Source: Eublepharis macularius (taxonomy: Eukaryota; Chordata; Lepidosauria; Squamata; Eublepharidae). Taken from it: a stretch of 64,000 nucleotides of DNA. The stretch lies in assembly GCF_028583425.1 (NCBI RefSeq), contig NC_072794.1:31617232-31681231 (forward strand). Reading direction: 5' to 3'. Each line of letters starts with the position of its first letter. Within the stretch, counting starts at the first letter, position 1. The notes under the pieces were generated by a model, which ran no database searches, was not told the DNA's origin, and saw nothing but the letters and a program-made list of their open reading frames with translations. A program made the translations under genes and the position numbers. Below are positions 42,245 to 54,040 of the stretch, in pieces.

Positions 42245-44613
42245 TCCTACCTCCATGTATTCTTTCTTGGTTTGTGTTAAGAAATAATGCTCATGGATGC
42301 AAAAAAATTTGCTGTAGATTTCTACCAAAGTCAATTACATGTCCTGTATCAGCTGTGGAGCAATTTTAATATCCACAAATGTCATACATGTGATACACAA
42401 AAGGTAGCTGATTTTTCCCAGTAAAACTGAACCTAACTCTGTTCTACTTAGGCTAAACAGTTTTCAGTCTGTCCTAAAAAGTAGCAAAGGATTCTGGGAG
42501 CTATGTCAAGCATCAATAACTTCTTTTTTCCTGGACAATAAGCTTCTAAGAGGTGATTCAGACTCTTTGGGTGAGGATGGTGGTGGGTATAGGTCTGTAT
42601 TAATAATACTTTGTATTTCTATGACTCTCCAGAGTGGTCACTGCTCTTCATAAGCATTATCTCAGTAACCAGAATTATATATATAAAGCATCATAATATA
42701 ATGTGTTTCATTCACACGTTACATTTTTAGACACGTATTTTACAAGAGGAATGTCCAAATCAGCCTTGTTCCCTTTCTTGTGCCCTCTTTGACCTCTGCC
42801 TTGTGCACACCTGCTGTAGAAGCCCAGATAGCAGCTTTTAAAAACAAGGGACCCTGTATCCATTCCCACTGGGCAAGATGGAAAGGGTGAGTCTCAGTTG
42901 GAAAATGGCACAAAGAGAAATGGTAAAGCAACTTCTTTCCCAGTTACACTTTCATAGTCCTGACTTGGATTTTGCCTAGAAGGATATTCGGCTTTTTAAA
43001 AAGCAAATGGAAAAAAAGCTCTGTGGCATTCTGTTAAATGTGTATTTTAAGTCTGAGGTACTGAGGAACCAGAAAACCACCCCACCTTCCTTTTAAGCTC
43101 CCGCAGGCGCTAACCTGTGGCTCAAGAGGGGGAGTTTGGAAAAGTGTTTGAGACGGCTGACAGGCACGTGGGCTGAGGTAGTGCCGTAAGCAGGCTGATT
43201 AAATTCCAGGTGCTGCCGAGTGAGCATTGATGGGAATGAGATCAGCTTGACTTGGCTTTGGCAGCCTTGCCAGATCCAGCACACGTCCGATTTCAGGTGC
43301 TCGGAATGTGAGTGTCATGCCTGAACCTGATGGTATGTGTTGGCAGCTAACCTGAGGATTAGCCAAGAGCAGCTGTTGAGTGCTCTCTAGGTTTAAATGT
43401 CGAATACTTGAGCAGGAGACCCACCTCAGTTATTGGTAATGAAATGGATGACAGAAAAGGGGGTCTTACGGTTCTCCCTAGTATTTATGTGAGAGAAGGT
43501 GGTTAGCCCAGTGTTTTAATCCCTGTATTGTCCTTTCTATTAATCTGTTCATGCTGGGCACACATGTGCATGCTCAGTGTTCAAGTGCTAAGTTCCAAAT
43601 CAGAGAATCCTAAAAATAATCATACAATGGTGGCAGATTTGCTTACTTAGCAGCATGTCCTCAAAATCCACCTTAATGCTTTAACATGTAGCTGTACTAA
43701 AACCTGTACCCATCTATAATGTTTAACTCTCCTGCCAGAAGGATAGAAAGAAGAAATAATATGGGGAAGAGGATCCAGGGGAAAATGTAGAGGCCCCTGC
43801 AATTCTTATTTTGAAATTAATTAGGCATTACTGCTTAAACTGATATATTAACACATTCCAGAAGCTACATTGTGGAAGAAAGAGACCAGAGGGGAGGAGG
43901 AAAGCGTCCTTGTTCACTCTTTTTATAATCAACCATAATGAATATGCACTATTCATTTATGAGCATCTAACATGAATGGGTATTTAATTGGTGCTAGTAA
44001 TTTATCGTTAAATTTAATTCACATTTCTTGTAATAGTTATGAGTTTTAAATTATAGTATAAACCATAGTATCGTTAATGAATATTTGCGCAGTTGTATAA
44101 ATGTATATAGTTTTGATGAAAGTATAATGGGCTCTTAGCTGTGAGAAAACAGGTGGGATAATATGGCCTTCTCAAAGCACCCTCCCCACAAGGAAGTGGA
44201 ACTTTAGATGGGGAGAATACAAAGGGAGGCAAGAGTGGATTCGGAGCTGTACAGACTTGTGAAAAAAAAGACTTGGAATTTGGTCTCTGTTTCAAATGTA
44301 TCTGGTGATATTTGACCTATGATGAAGCAATGACTTCTCATGAGTTCTTTGAAGTTTACTATGCTTATCACCAAAGTCTGGTAATATGCTCTCAAGACCC
44401 CGTAAATTCAACAACCCCAACAGAGGGCTGCACTTCATAACCTTTCAGGCCTGTTATGATTGTGAAAATGTTTTCTCTATCTGTTGAAATTCTCTAATGA
44501 GTTTGTTTGTAATTGATATTTAAGGGTCCTGTCAGCATTTTTGCTAGCAAAAGAGGAACCACTTCTGACAACTGAAAAAAGACAATTCTTGGGATAGTGG
44601 GGTGGGGTCCATG

Positions 44614-44936
44614 TAGGGTTGCCAGGTCCCTTTAGTCCCCTGGGAGGGGACTGGGAACCCAGCAGTCACCCTCCACAGCGATTGGCTTTCCCTCTAGCAT
44701 GCGTAGTGTGCACATGCTCCCAGCATGCATGATGACGTCACTTCTGGGAAGTGACATCATCATGTGGGTCAAAGGGCAGCCCGACATGAACTTTGTTGCG
44801 GGGCACAGGGGCGCACCATGCCACTGGGGGGGGCGCCCCGGGGGGCATGCCCCCCGTTGGCCAGGTAAGTGGGGTTGGGGGGGAGGAGGTGGGAACAGGG
44901 GATTCCTCCGCCCTGGGCAGGGGATTGGCAACCCTA
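44614..44936 (+). mobile_element. Non-autonomous TAGGG element, 323 bp, intact target duplication
   Basis: Ends are TAGGGTTGCCAGG and TTGGCAACCCTA, inverted repeats. The flanking duplication GGTCCATG is perfect (44606-44613 and 44937-44944). The 8-bp length points to hAT or a hAT-like group. The interior has TGACGTCA (44733-44740) inside an inverted GATGACGTCACTTC / GAAGTGACATCATC pair, and a GC-rich right half. The open frames inside are not genes. Confidence 0.9.
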
Positions 44937-45304
44937 GGTCCATGTAAACAAAACTCACATAGAACAAGGGCTATAGTGAAGAGGACAATCAGACAAGGTA
45001 GAGTGGAAAAGCGGGTAGACTCTAACTTGGATTGTTAGTCCAAGTAACCATTTAGAAATGGAATCTTTGAGGTGATACATAGCTTTGTGGCTTACTCCAT
45101 AGGTAGGTTCCCTGTTGGATGCTGGTAGTGGCTATGCTGGTGCAAACAGCTGAAAAAGAGTTGTTCAAAAGGAACACTAGAGAAGGAAGTGAAAAACCCA
45201 AATGGTTACCATAGGAGGGCAAGGTTTTCCAGCTCCTTGTTTCAAGAAATAAAATGTATTTATTTATTTCAATTAAAACATTAAAAAGTCACAGTGATCA
45301 CCAG

Positions 45305-45884
45305 TAGGGGTGCCAGGTGTTCGTTTTCCACTGGACAGACTTTTTTTATTGGACAGTCGAGGCACGAAAAGTGTTGCTGCTTTCAAATGCCAGAAGCATT
45401 TTTCAGCTAACAGGAGGGGGATTCCCTTCCCATCAGCTGAGAAAAGCTGCTTTCAAATACCCTCTGCTTTTTTTCAGCTGAGGGGAGGGGGAGGGGTCTC
45501 CCTCCCCTCAGCTGAAAAAAGTGGCTGGTGTTTGAAAGCAGCAAGAAAAGTTTTACTGTTTTCAAAAGCAGGCAGTTTTTTTAAGCTGATGGGGGATCCC
45601 CTTCCCATCAGCTGAAGAGTGGCCAGTGTTTGAAAGTAACACTTTTCTTGCCGTTTGCAAATGGCAAGAAAAGTGCTGCTTTGAGCTTCAGTAAACCTGA
45701 AATGGGAAACCCGAGGGGTTGTGTACACCTCTAGTGAAAAACCAAAAAACGAACCAAATGACCTGGCCTAAAGTTCGTTGCAGTTTGTCAAAAATGGGCT
45801 CTGACGAACCACCAGTTCGGGAACCACAAACCAGCTTGGTTTGTGATGAACTTTGGTTCATATTTCGGTTTGTGCCTATCTCTA
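45305..45884. mobile_element. Composite palindromic repeat region (CACGAACC-type)
   Basis: The left part (45305-45733) starts TAGGGGTGCCAGGTGTTCG and contains nested palindromes of AGCTGAGGGGAGGGGGAGGG type with their inverse, and repeated CTGCTTTCAAA / TTTGAAAGCAGC blocks. The right part (45732-45884) ends CGGTTTGTGCCTATCTCTA and contains AAAAACGAACC and GGTTCGT-like motifs also seen at 40820-40860. No target duplication is found, so boundaries are tentative. Confidence 0.5.
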
Positions 45885-46190
45885 CTTCTTACTATGGAAT
45901 TTGGCTAGAAGAGTTGTTGCTGTCCCCTGGCCCCGCAGAAGCAAATGATCCTTTGTGTAGATCCCAGGTTCCAAGAACAACCTGGGTAAGAAAAATGTTC
46001 TTGCGTTGGTACAAAACCAAGGCTAAAGCTCTAGCCAAAGAAATTCTGATGGCTCAAGACATAGCTCTGCAGTCTCCAGGGTTTTTCTCTTCCTCCTCAT
46101 GCAGTTTGGCTCAGGGCTATTGGGGATATTTATTAGTGGTTGTAGCAAACTTGCACAGGCAAGAAACTATGGGATCTCAGAAGGTGAAAC

Positions 46191-46632
46191 TAGGGTTGCC
46201 AGGTCCCTACATCTTCCTAGCGGGACTGGGGGGATCTGGTTCTTACTGGGAGGTATATTTCCTCATACTTGCGAAGTGCACGCATGCTCCCCGCACCAAC
46301 GCAATGATGTCACTTCCGAAAACTGACATAATTGTGCCAACAGTGGGCATGCTCCTGTGTTTTGTGTGGGGCCAGTGCAGTCAGTTGGGGGTAAAAATTA
46401 TCCTCTGCAAACTGTGGGAGCGTGCCCACCATGGATGCGATGATGTCACTTGAGGAAGTGATGTCATAATGCCTGCTGGGATTACACCTACCGTGCACTT
46501 GCCCTGGAGGTTCCTTGCCTCCTGGGTCCATTCTCTGCACTTTCTCCTCCCCACCTGCCAGGTGAGAGGTGGCAGGGGGCAGAGGCTGGGAGCATGGGAT
46601 CCCCCACCCCCACCGGGTGAATGGGATCCCTA
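46191..46632 (+). mobile_element. Non-autonomous TAGGG element, 442 bp, intact target duplication
   Basis: Starts TAGGGTTGCCAGGTCCCTAC and ends AATGGGATCCCTA. The flanking 8 bp GGTGAAAC are identical (46183-46190 and 46633-46640). It has two internal modules around ATGATGTCACTTCCG and GATGATGTCACTTGAGGAAG. Same family as 44614, 55121, 60389 and 60892. Confidence 0.9.
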
Positions 46633-47094
46633 GGTGAAACAGTCATCAAGACAATATATTGTAACAGATAAAACTAGGGTTGCCTCTTGTAAGACCAGGA
46701 GGGGAGAGAGAACAAAAGGCACATCAAGAAGAAGAGTTGGAGTCAGACAGAGAGACATCAGCTACACAGTCTAGTTCTAGTAAAAGAGAAGATATAGCAC
46801 CAGTGTCCAGGCATGCTGAGTTGCTTCTATGCTAACAAGGGGCCGACTGAAAGTTTGTTGGCCAAGGAAATGGTACCCCCTCCCATTAATTAAGCACACT
46901 CCACTAGGAAACTTTGCTGTGCAAACCACATCAATATGCATGGGACCTGTACAAGAGCATTACTGCTGTCTTGCACAGCTGCTATTCATTGCCTGTGGGG
47001 GGCAGGGGAGTGTGCTAGAGATGTGCCGGGGTCTCATGGCTCAGATCTGTCCATCTCCTAATCTACTTTCTTTGTACACTCTTTCTATGTTTGA

Positions 47095-47145
47095 GCACAT
47101 GAGGTTGCCTTACACTGGGTGAGACCACTGGCCTATCAAATGGCA
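47095..47145 (-). mobile_element. SINE fragment (minus)
   Basis: CACATGAGGTTGCCTTACAC, then GGGTGAGACCACTGGCCTAT, which is the reverse of the 3' end of the SINE family at 12009 and 15446. It lies about 100 bp before LAMC2 exon 2. Confidence 0.5.
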
Positions 47146-47251
47146 TCCCAAACCCACTATGGTAGGGCTGACCACAGCCCTCTTGTAATTTCTGCTTCAG
47201 TGATTACAATTTATGGGATTTTTTTGTTTGTTTAATTACTCTGTGTTTCAG

Positions 47252-47440
47252 CCTGTGATTGCAGTGGGAAATCCAGACAGTGCATGTTCGACATTGAGTT
47301 GCTCCGACAAACAGGAAATGGATACCGGTGCCTCAACTGCATGGACAACACAGAAGGAGTTCATTGCGAACGGTGCAAGGAGGGCTTCTACCACTGGCAC
47401 CGTGGAGATCACTGTAGGCCTTGCACCTGCAATCCTATAG
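47252..47440 (+). CDS. LAMC2: LAMC2 exon 2: laminin EGF-like module 1
   Basis: This 189-bp exon after GTGTTTCAG encodes (A)[18 protein letters not shown], then [40 protein letters not shown] and CNPI. The eight-cysteine laminin EGF-like spacing is complete. The [19 protein letters not shown] block is specific to gamma-2 rather than gamma-1 or gamma-3. It ends ATA-G before GTAGGT, phase 1. Upstream open frame before 47252 is intron. Confidence 0.95.
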   Translation, partial: PVIAVGNPDSACSTLSCSDKQEMDTGASTAWTTQKEFIANGARRASTTGTVEITVGLAPAIL

Positions 47441-48341
47441 GTAGGTGAATGTCATCAAGAGGGTTGACGGAGAGATGAGAAAGAAAAAGAGAATGGAGCC
47501 AGCTTAGGCAAGGAGTAATGTTGTTACTTCAGTAACACTGCAGCAAATTTTTGTTACTGGATGCAGAAACTAAGGGCCAATTAAAAGACTAGGGGTTTTT
47601 TAAGATGTTGCATTTAAAGTGAATTAGGTGTATATCTAAAAATATAATCTGTGGATGGAGACAAGTATGATTATTATATAAGTGTGCTCATTAAAGAGCC
47701 AGAACTGGCTGCAGTTCCCAGTTAAATATATGTTTGGTTTTATTTCATTGCATGATTTTTAAAAAATATGCAACCAGACATAAAAGGTGCAGTTCTAGGA
47801 ACAAATGTGCAGTTCCAAAATTCATCTCATGTAAAACTTGTTTTATGTTGGCTGATGTTAAAAGTGACTGATGATAACGTGAACAGTAAAGCAAGTCATC
47901 ATGGTTCCTCTAGAGCCTCAGAACCTGACCAAGCACTACTGTCTATCTCCCCCTTGCCAAAGATAGTCCCTGTGGGCTCCATTGCTACTCTCCATAGAGT
48001 GTTCACCAATGCTTCAAAGTGGAAGGAAGTCATCCTAGAACATAGCTTGACTTAAGAAATTGCCCTAAGGATAACTGAGCTCACACAAGTAAAGTTCTTT
48101 GGTACACTCCTTGGATTCCAGGCCTGATCGTCTTTTGTTATTTGAAATTGTCAGCATTATGGGAAGGGCAGTGACATACACACAATGAAAATGCACAGGT
48201 GTGTTGTAGCAGCAGGCATTACCTACAGAAATTAGAATCACATAGCACTGTGCAGTTTTAAACTTTCCTTTAAAAAAGCTCAGCTTTGTTGTATTTTTCT
48301 GGGCTGTTTATGACAATCTTTAACAGTTTTTTAAGGATAAC

Positions 48342-48602
48342 CAGGGCTTTTTTTCAGCTGGAACACAGTAGAACGGAGTTCCGGAACCTCTTGAAAATGG
48401 TCACATGGCTGGTGGCCCAGCCCCCAGATCTCCAGACAGAGGGGAGTTTAGATTGCCCTCCGCACCGCTGGAGCAGTGTGGAGGGCAATCTAAACTCCCC
48501 TCTGTCTGGAGATCAGGAGGCGGGGCCACCAGCCATGTGACCATTTTCTCCGAGGGCAACCCACTGAGTTCCACCACCTCTTTTCCCAGAAAAAAAGCCC
48601 TG
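48342..48602. mobile_element. Palindromic hAT MITE, family 1 (261 bp)
   Basis: Same family and orientation as 26355-26614: ends CAGGGCTTTTTTTC and GAAAAAAAGCCCTG. The perfect 8-bp duplication is AGGATAAC (48334-48341 and 48603-48610). The two copies differ by few substitutions, so the family spread relatively recently. Confidence 0.94.
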
Positions 48603-48738
48603 AGGATAACTTTTGTGGAGCTGTAGTTACGTATGGAAGTGGTTTTTTGTTGTTTTTCAGTTTTATAGTTTGAAAAAAATTACGATTAGAAGCTTCCTCA
48701 GGAATCTCGGTACTGAGAGTGAAAATTGTACATATTTT

Positions 48739-49332
48739 TGTCGCCCGAAGGCGGCTGGGCCAGACGGCCAATGCCTTCCTGCCTTAAACCACAAGAAGAG
48801 AGACCGAGACTTCGAGCGGTACAAGCTGCTGCTTTATTGAAGTACACGGGCCCAAGGGTGCCAAAGAGGAACCCAGAGGCTTCCTGAACACACATTTTTA
48901 TAGACTGCAAATCACTACTAATAATTGACAGATTCTAAGCATCCTATCCCCGTCCGCAGTTTCCCTCTCCCTTTCCCCATAGGCTGAGGTACTTGGGAGT
49001 TACACCTTTCCGGTTTTCGCCTAAAACTCCACCTTAGTTTACATCTCCCCTTACTCTTTTAAGGAAACCCCCTCCCTTTGTTTTATACCATACATAGTTT
49101 GTCACACATTAGCACACACACACATCTCTGCTAGCTTAACCACAGAGAGACCTAGTTTTCGCTTTACTTCCTCAACTATATGTCTGCATATATCTATTTT
49201 TAAATGATTGAAACCACCGGTTTCCTTCTAAAAGCTAGATAATGGTTGATTACATATCTTTGGTTAACATACTGATGGGTTCTGAAACAGAAGAGAACAA
49301 TATAATCTTTTTGTTTTCTGGTCCTGGCCTAC
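48739..49332 (-). mobile_element. Solo LTR of an endogenous retrovirus (minus)
   Basis: On the minus strand a TATA-like TATAAAAA (plus 48896-48903), a poly(A) signal AATAAA (plus TTTATT 48833-48838) and a U5-like GC-rich end finishing in ...GCGACA at 48739 occur in retroviral order. The other end is taken at CA 49331-49332, where TGTAGGCC would start the LTR and TTTT flanks both sides. That boundary is uncertain. No retroviral coding sequence is next to it, so it is a solo LTR left by recombination. Confidence 0.6.
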
Positions 49333-50192
49333 ATTTTAAATATTAAACGCCTTGCAATCTGGTACTTCAGGTTCTAAATGTAAGCACTCAAAGGAATTTT
49401 ACATCTCGTATTCTATAAACATTTACTTGGAAATAAGTTCCATTAAAAATGATCGGGGCTAAGTTCCAAGCACACTAAGATGAGGAAAAGAACAGGAAAT
49501 CTTGTTTCCGGAGCAGCCAAGACAACCTGGATTTGTTCCTAGGTTGTCCTGTAGAGATTCTGGAATTCACATGGCCTGTGACAGCTGGAATTCTTCGGAG
49601 GGAGCAGTTGCTCTTTCTGCTTTGGAGAGACATTTTTCTTAAGTGCCAAGAAAAGGAGGCTGTGAAACATTTATTAACTCCATGTAATTTCACGTTACTT
49701 GATTCTTTTTGAACCAGCTTCAATAATGGAAGTTCTTCTAAAATCAAGGTCGAAAATGTCGACAGTCCCAAACGTTTACATGTGGGGAATGGCTTGATCT
49801 TAGCAAGAATGAAGTAATTTCATTTTAGTGGCTCAAATCTACCTATAACCCTCTGGAGGTTATCAGAGAAAGGGTTTATGTCCCCATGGCAGAGCTATAG
49901 AGGAGATCTGAAAAAAGCGGATTGGGCAGCGCAGAGAGATGGAATGAACTGCTGCATATGATGAACTTGCAGCAGTATCTCAGAAAAGCCAGCCAAGCTG
50001 CAGGAAAGACAGATTGTTTATGAAGACCTTACGCTGAGTAAAAGATTTTATCGCTTCTGTTATTCCAATTCCAACTTTAAATTATGCTGCCTAAGATTGA
50101 GTTTTATATGCATGTCCTACATTAATTACCCATCCTTTCTTGCTGAATAAATCGGGTTTGTGTTTTGAGTTCTTCTTGTGAAGGGTAAAAGG

Positions 50193-50380
50193 TAGGCTTG
50201 CCAATCTCCCGGTGGGGCCTCTCGGGATTACAGCTGATCTCCAGACTACAGAGATCAGTTCTCCTGGATAAAATGGCTCCTTAAGAGGATGCCTCTCCCC
50301 ACTGAGGCCCCACCCTCTCTTCACTCCTGGCTTCACTCCTAAATGTCTATGAATTTCCCAACCGAGAATTAGCAACCCTA
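50193..50380 (+). mobile_element. TAGGG-type short DNA element
   Basis: Starts TAGGCTTGCCAATCTCCCGG and ends GAATTAGCAACCCTA. The interior has GATCTCCAGACTACAGAGAT and CACTGAGGCCCCACCCTCTC. Ends are inverted (TAGGNTTGCCAA against TAGGGTTGCTAA). The flanking duplication is not recognisable. Confidence 0.65.
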
Positions 50381-51364
50381 AAGAAGTCTTGAGCAGTTGC
50401 TTTGAAATATTTCCCCCCCCCCTTTATTTTGCCTACTGGCAAGTCCTCCTTGGTTAGGAGCAATGAAAGCCAGTGAGCTTGGGGCACCCCTACTTTCTCC
50501 ACATCCCCCCCTTCCATTAACCAATCCAGGTCCCATTTTTTTTTCTCAGTTGGGGCTGGTGGGAGAAACTGGAGTTATATACCAACAAATCACATAAAAA
50601 AGTGACATTATGAGCTTGTCTGGCTTGTTTTGAGACTGCCTCTGAGCACATACAAAGTCCCTAATTCCAGCAGGGGAGCTATTCCCTGGACTGAGCCATT
50701 TCCAGGTGCCTTAACTCCTACTGCTCAAACACTCCAGAATCCATCAGATTGAAGAAGCTGAGCAGGCCTGGGCCTGGAGAGAGTCAGCAAAGCCAGATGC
50801 CAGATAGACACTCCTTTAAACCATTCAGTTTTGGCATTTTGCTGAGGGGAAACCCAAGCCTGCAAGTCTGCCAAGAAACTGTGAGATGCGTAGGAACGAT
50901 GCTGGAGGCAGACTCCAGGCCGCTTGGCTCATTGCCACAACATTAAGCACAGGCACCCGTACAGATCCTTTTAAAAGGGTTTTCTGTGAGTTAGTTGTAA
51001 GATCTGAAAGCTCGGTGAATCATCTCATCTGAAACTGAGGTCGTCGTATGGACAAAATGGGCAACATGAAAGTGATCTGGAGGTTTCATGGCATTAGTGC
51101 ATTTGGTCTGCTGACTTAAACCACATAGCTTCCAACAGTGCTCACCACGTTCTCACATATCAAACATCCCTGATATGTGGATCAGAAATTCCCAGGGAGA
51201 TGTTTTGTACAAACTAGGGAATCCTCCATGTTTGCCAGGAAAAAAAATCTGAAAACTAAAAGGGGGAAGGGGTAAACTCCTCTTCCAAACAATCTCAACT
51301 GAGGTCTTGTGAGATTTACATAACCAAATCCTGACTGTTTCTTGAATATGTGTGGTGATACTTT

Positions 51365-51515
51365 AAAAACATGTTTATTTTGTCACACACCTTTGTGAGC
51401 TACAGCTCACTTTTACATGGACACCTGATGAAGTGGTTGCTGTTGTACAAAAACCTATGCCACAATACATATGTTAGACTTTAAAGGGCTGCCTGACTTG
51501 TTATGATTTGGATTG
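51365..51515 (+). mobile_element. Penelope-like fragment with CTGATGA box
   Basis: GTGAGCTACAGCTCAC (palindrome), then ACCTGATGAAGTGG and ACAAAAACCTATGCCAC, followed by TGTTAGACTTTAAAGGGCTG. The plan is that of 8318 and 33692 but more diverged. The CTGATGA box at 51425-51431 is exact, and the partner GAAA is lost. Confidence 0.45.
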
Positions 51516-52435
51516 TAACTTATAAATATTGCTTTTGATAGCTGCGGCACATTTATTTTCTGAACTGAAAATTGTTTACCTTTAGACTGTTAGAATTACT
51601 TTCAGAGGAGAACATCCATGAAGTTGATGAGAAGTTGATTTGGGTGTATCTCCAGATTGGAAGGAAAAAAATTGTAGCGGTGACTCATCCAGAGACTCAA
51701 TCGGCAGCCTCCTAGAAGGTTAGGTAATTCTGCTACACACTGTAGCAAGTGCAGCTGGGTTATTCAATTAATTCTAAGGCAAGCTGATCAGGAGGTGCTA
51801 GGCTGATCAGATTGACTCAAAGAAGCCATGGCAGTCCTATTTGTGGGATGGTACTCTGGAGTTTACTGTATCCTTTAACTGTTCAATGAATCTGTTTCTC
51901 AAGGTACACCACTGTGCCCTGCCATACATTTAGGGAATCACTGCCTTAGACATAAGACATGAGAGCACAAACCTTGTCTAATCAGAGATAAAATAGGAAG
52001 TAGCCCTGAATGATATCATCTTTTCCACATTAAACTTTGTTCATGACCACATTGCCTGGGGTTAGGCTGCTTGCTCTATGATTCATGCAGATTCATTCGC
52101 CTATTAGAAATGAGAACAACAGTTTGACAAAAGACGATCAGGCCTGGAATCCCAGGAGTGTGCTGAAGAACTTTACTTACGTGAGCTCAGTTATCCTTAC
52201 GACAATTTCATAAGTCAAGCCAGTATTATTTTTTCCCCACATTGCAGGTGAAATGCTGAGGCGGGGTGGGGGGTGGGGGTAATGGCATGCCTGAGTTTAT
52301 GGCTAGATCTTAAATCAAGGGATTCTTGGCTTACCACTCATTCATTATCAATGTACTTGGTGTATATGCTGGATTTCTGCAAATGTATTGTGAATTTTTT
52401 GTCTTGTGGAAATCTGGTAAGCAATAATAAAACAA

Positions 52436-52702
52436 GAGAGCCAGTTTGGTGTAGTGGTTAAGAGCGCGGGACTCTAATCTAGAGAACTGGGTTTGATTCC
52501 CCACTCCTCCACTTGAAGCCAGCTGGGTGACCTTGAGCTAGTCACAGCTTCTAGGAGCTCTCTCAGCCCCACCCACCTCACAGGGTGTTTATTGTTGTGG
52601 GGATAATAATAACATACTTTGTAAACTGCTCTGAGTGGGTGTTAAGTCATCTTGAAGGGCGGTATATAAATCAAATGTTGTTGTTATTTGTTGTTGTTAT
52701 TT
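52436..52702 (+). mobile_element. Full-length Sauria-type tRNA SINE
   Basis: Head GAGAGCCAGTTTGGTGTAGT, with an A box TGGTGTAGTGG and a B box GGTTTGATTCC. The body has CTGGGTGACCTTGAGCTAGT and CACCTCACAGGGTG. The tail is GGGCGGTATATAAATCAAAT, ending in TTG/TTA repeats. It is the best-preserved SINE in the window and the strongest pointer to a squamate host. Confidence 0.9.
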
Positions 52703-54040
52703 AGTCAATATATTTTCAGCAAGGCGGTCTTTGTGATTCTGGGGCCCTGGGCCAAGCCCAGGATGGGGTCCAGAATCACTGTCACCACCACCTCCACCCC
52801 GGGCCGAGCAAGGGGTGGGTCTTGCCACATGCGAGGTAGACAAAAGCTGCCACCAATCGCAGACGTCTGCTGTCCGAGCTCCAGATGGGGCAGGCATGAG
52901 TGGTGCCAGGAGCCTGCTCCACATCTTCTTCCCCCTCCTATGGGAGGTGGAGCTGTGGGTGGTATAGGCTTCTCCCAGCATGGGGACCTGGGGCAACTTT
53001 CCCTGATTTCTATTGGCTAAGAATGCCTGATTTTCAGACACCTTCACAATCATTGGACTGAGCAATGGGTTACCCAGCCTGTGTGAATGGATGTTCTTTG
53101 GAATTTTTTTCTGCTTACACAAATTGGCAATACTAGTTTTTAAGGAGAGTGACAATTATTCTAAGTGATGGTCTGCCTCAGATATGACTGCACTTCAGAA
53201 TTTTTTATGTGGTGCAGTTGCGTAAATTATATCATTCTGTCAGTGTATGAAGCTGGCTTTTGTTGGCATAGAAACAAGCAACTCACTCCTCTCCAGAAAT
53301 CTCAAAAATCACAGCTGTCAACTCTAAACTTGCACTGTTTTCTTTCCTCTCCACCTTCCTGCATACATTTTTTTTAGTCCTGCTAAGGTGGGCTGAACTC
53401 AAGGTACGTTCGGGCACCCTAACGACTCACCAAGGCACAGGTTGCACCAGATTTAAAATGGAAAACGCTCTTTACATAACAGAACAGAGTGGCTATAATC
53501 ACATTGGAACAACATTAATAGACAGTGCACTCTTATTCAGAATTACACCCACATACTGTCTTCTATAGACTTAGGTATAAGTCTGCTCAAGATTGTTCTC
53601 TGTGTTGTTGAGATTTCAGTAAACTTAGTGGGTATTTGGAACAACAGTTGGAATGTGCCCTATTGCAGTGGTTCTAAAACTGTGGGACATAACCCAAATG
53701 TGGGTTTTGAGGCTCAGACTCTGGGACTGGGAGTGGAAATTCTAAACTGGCCTTCTCCCAGCCATGGGAAAAGGAGAATAGTGGTTGGACTTGCTGCATT
53801 CTCTCCTTCTTCACCCTGCATCCTCATTCATTTCCACATGTTCTGTTTGCTCCTAGTTACCAGCAGTTTGGGAGGAGATAGATGTACTTTATGTCCATCA
53901 CCTGCATATGCGCTGATAGTGGCTTTAGAGGCATTGTGGTGATGGATCCCAAAAGGCAGAAATAGTTTAGAGGTGGGTCACATTGTAAAATCTTGGAGAA
54001 GCATTGCCCAAAAACTGCTTTCTCTGCTTCTTCTTCATAG

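Larger units (their letters stand above)
36201..47251 (+). other. LAMC2: LAMC2 intron 1 (11 kb)
   Basis: A large first intron, as in mammals. Recognised contents: a hAT-like GTGGGCACC remnant near 37150-37480, TAGGG-type elements (40733, 41044, 44614, 46191), a CT/AC microsatellite (42162-42242), palindromic sequence with CACGAACC-type ends (45305-45884), and a minus SINE scrap at 47095-47145. Stretches 37500-38600, 39300-40700, 42250-44600 and 46640-47090 show no gene and no family I can name. Confidence 0.8.
47441..54040 (+). other. LAMC2: LAMC2 intron 2 (6.6 kb)
   Basis: Contains a palindromic hAT MITE (48342-48602), a minus solo LTR (48739-about 49332), a TAGGG-type element (50193-50380), a Penelope-like fragment (51365-51515), a MIR-like scrap (about 52180-52260) and a full Sauria SINE (52436-52702). 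Stretches 47450-48330, 49340-50180, 50390-51360 and 52710-54030 hold nothing I can identify, except a hAT-like TTCTAAAACTGTGGGACATA scrap near 53665. Confidence 0.8.

Noticed and set aside
45719-46453. A 244-codon ORF
   Set aside because: It spans the end of one repeat (to 45884), unique DNA and the start of the TAGGG element at 46191. No recognisable domain.
52436-52510. Possible functional tRNA gene
   Set aside because: The A and B boxes belong to a full-length SINE with its body and tail. No cloverleaf with an acceptor stem can be formed.
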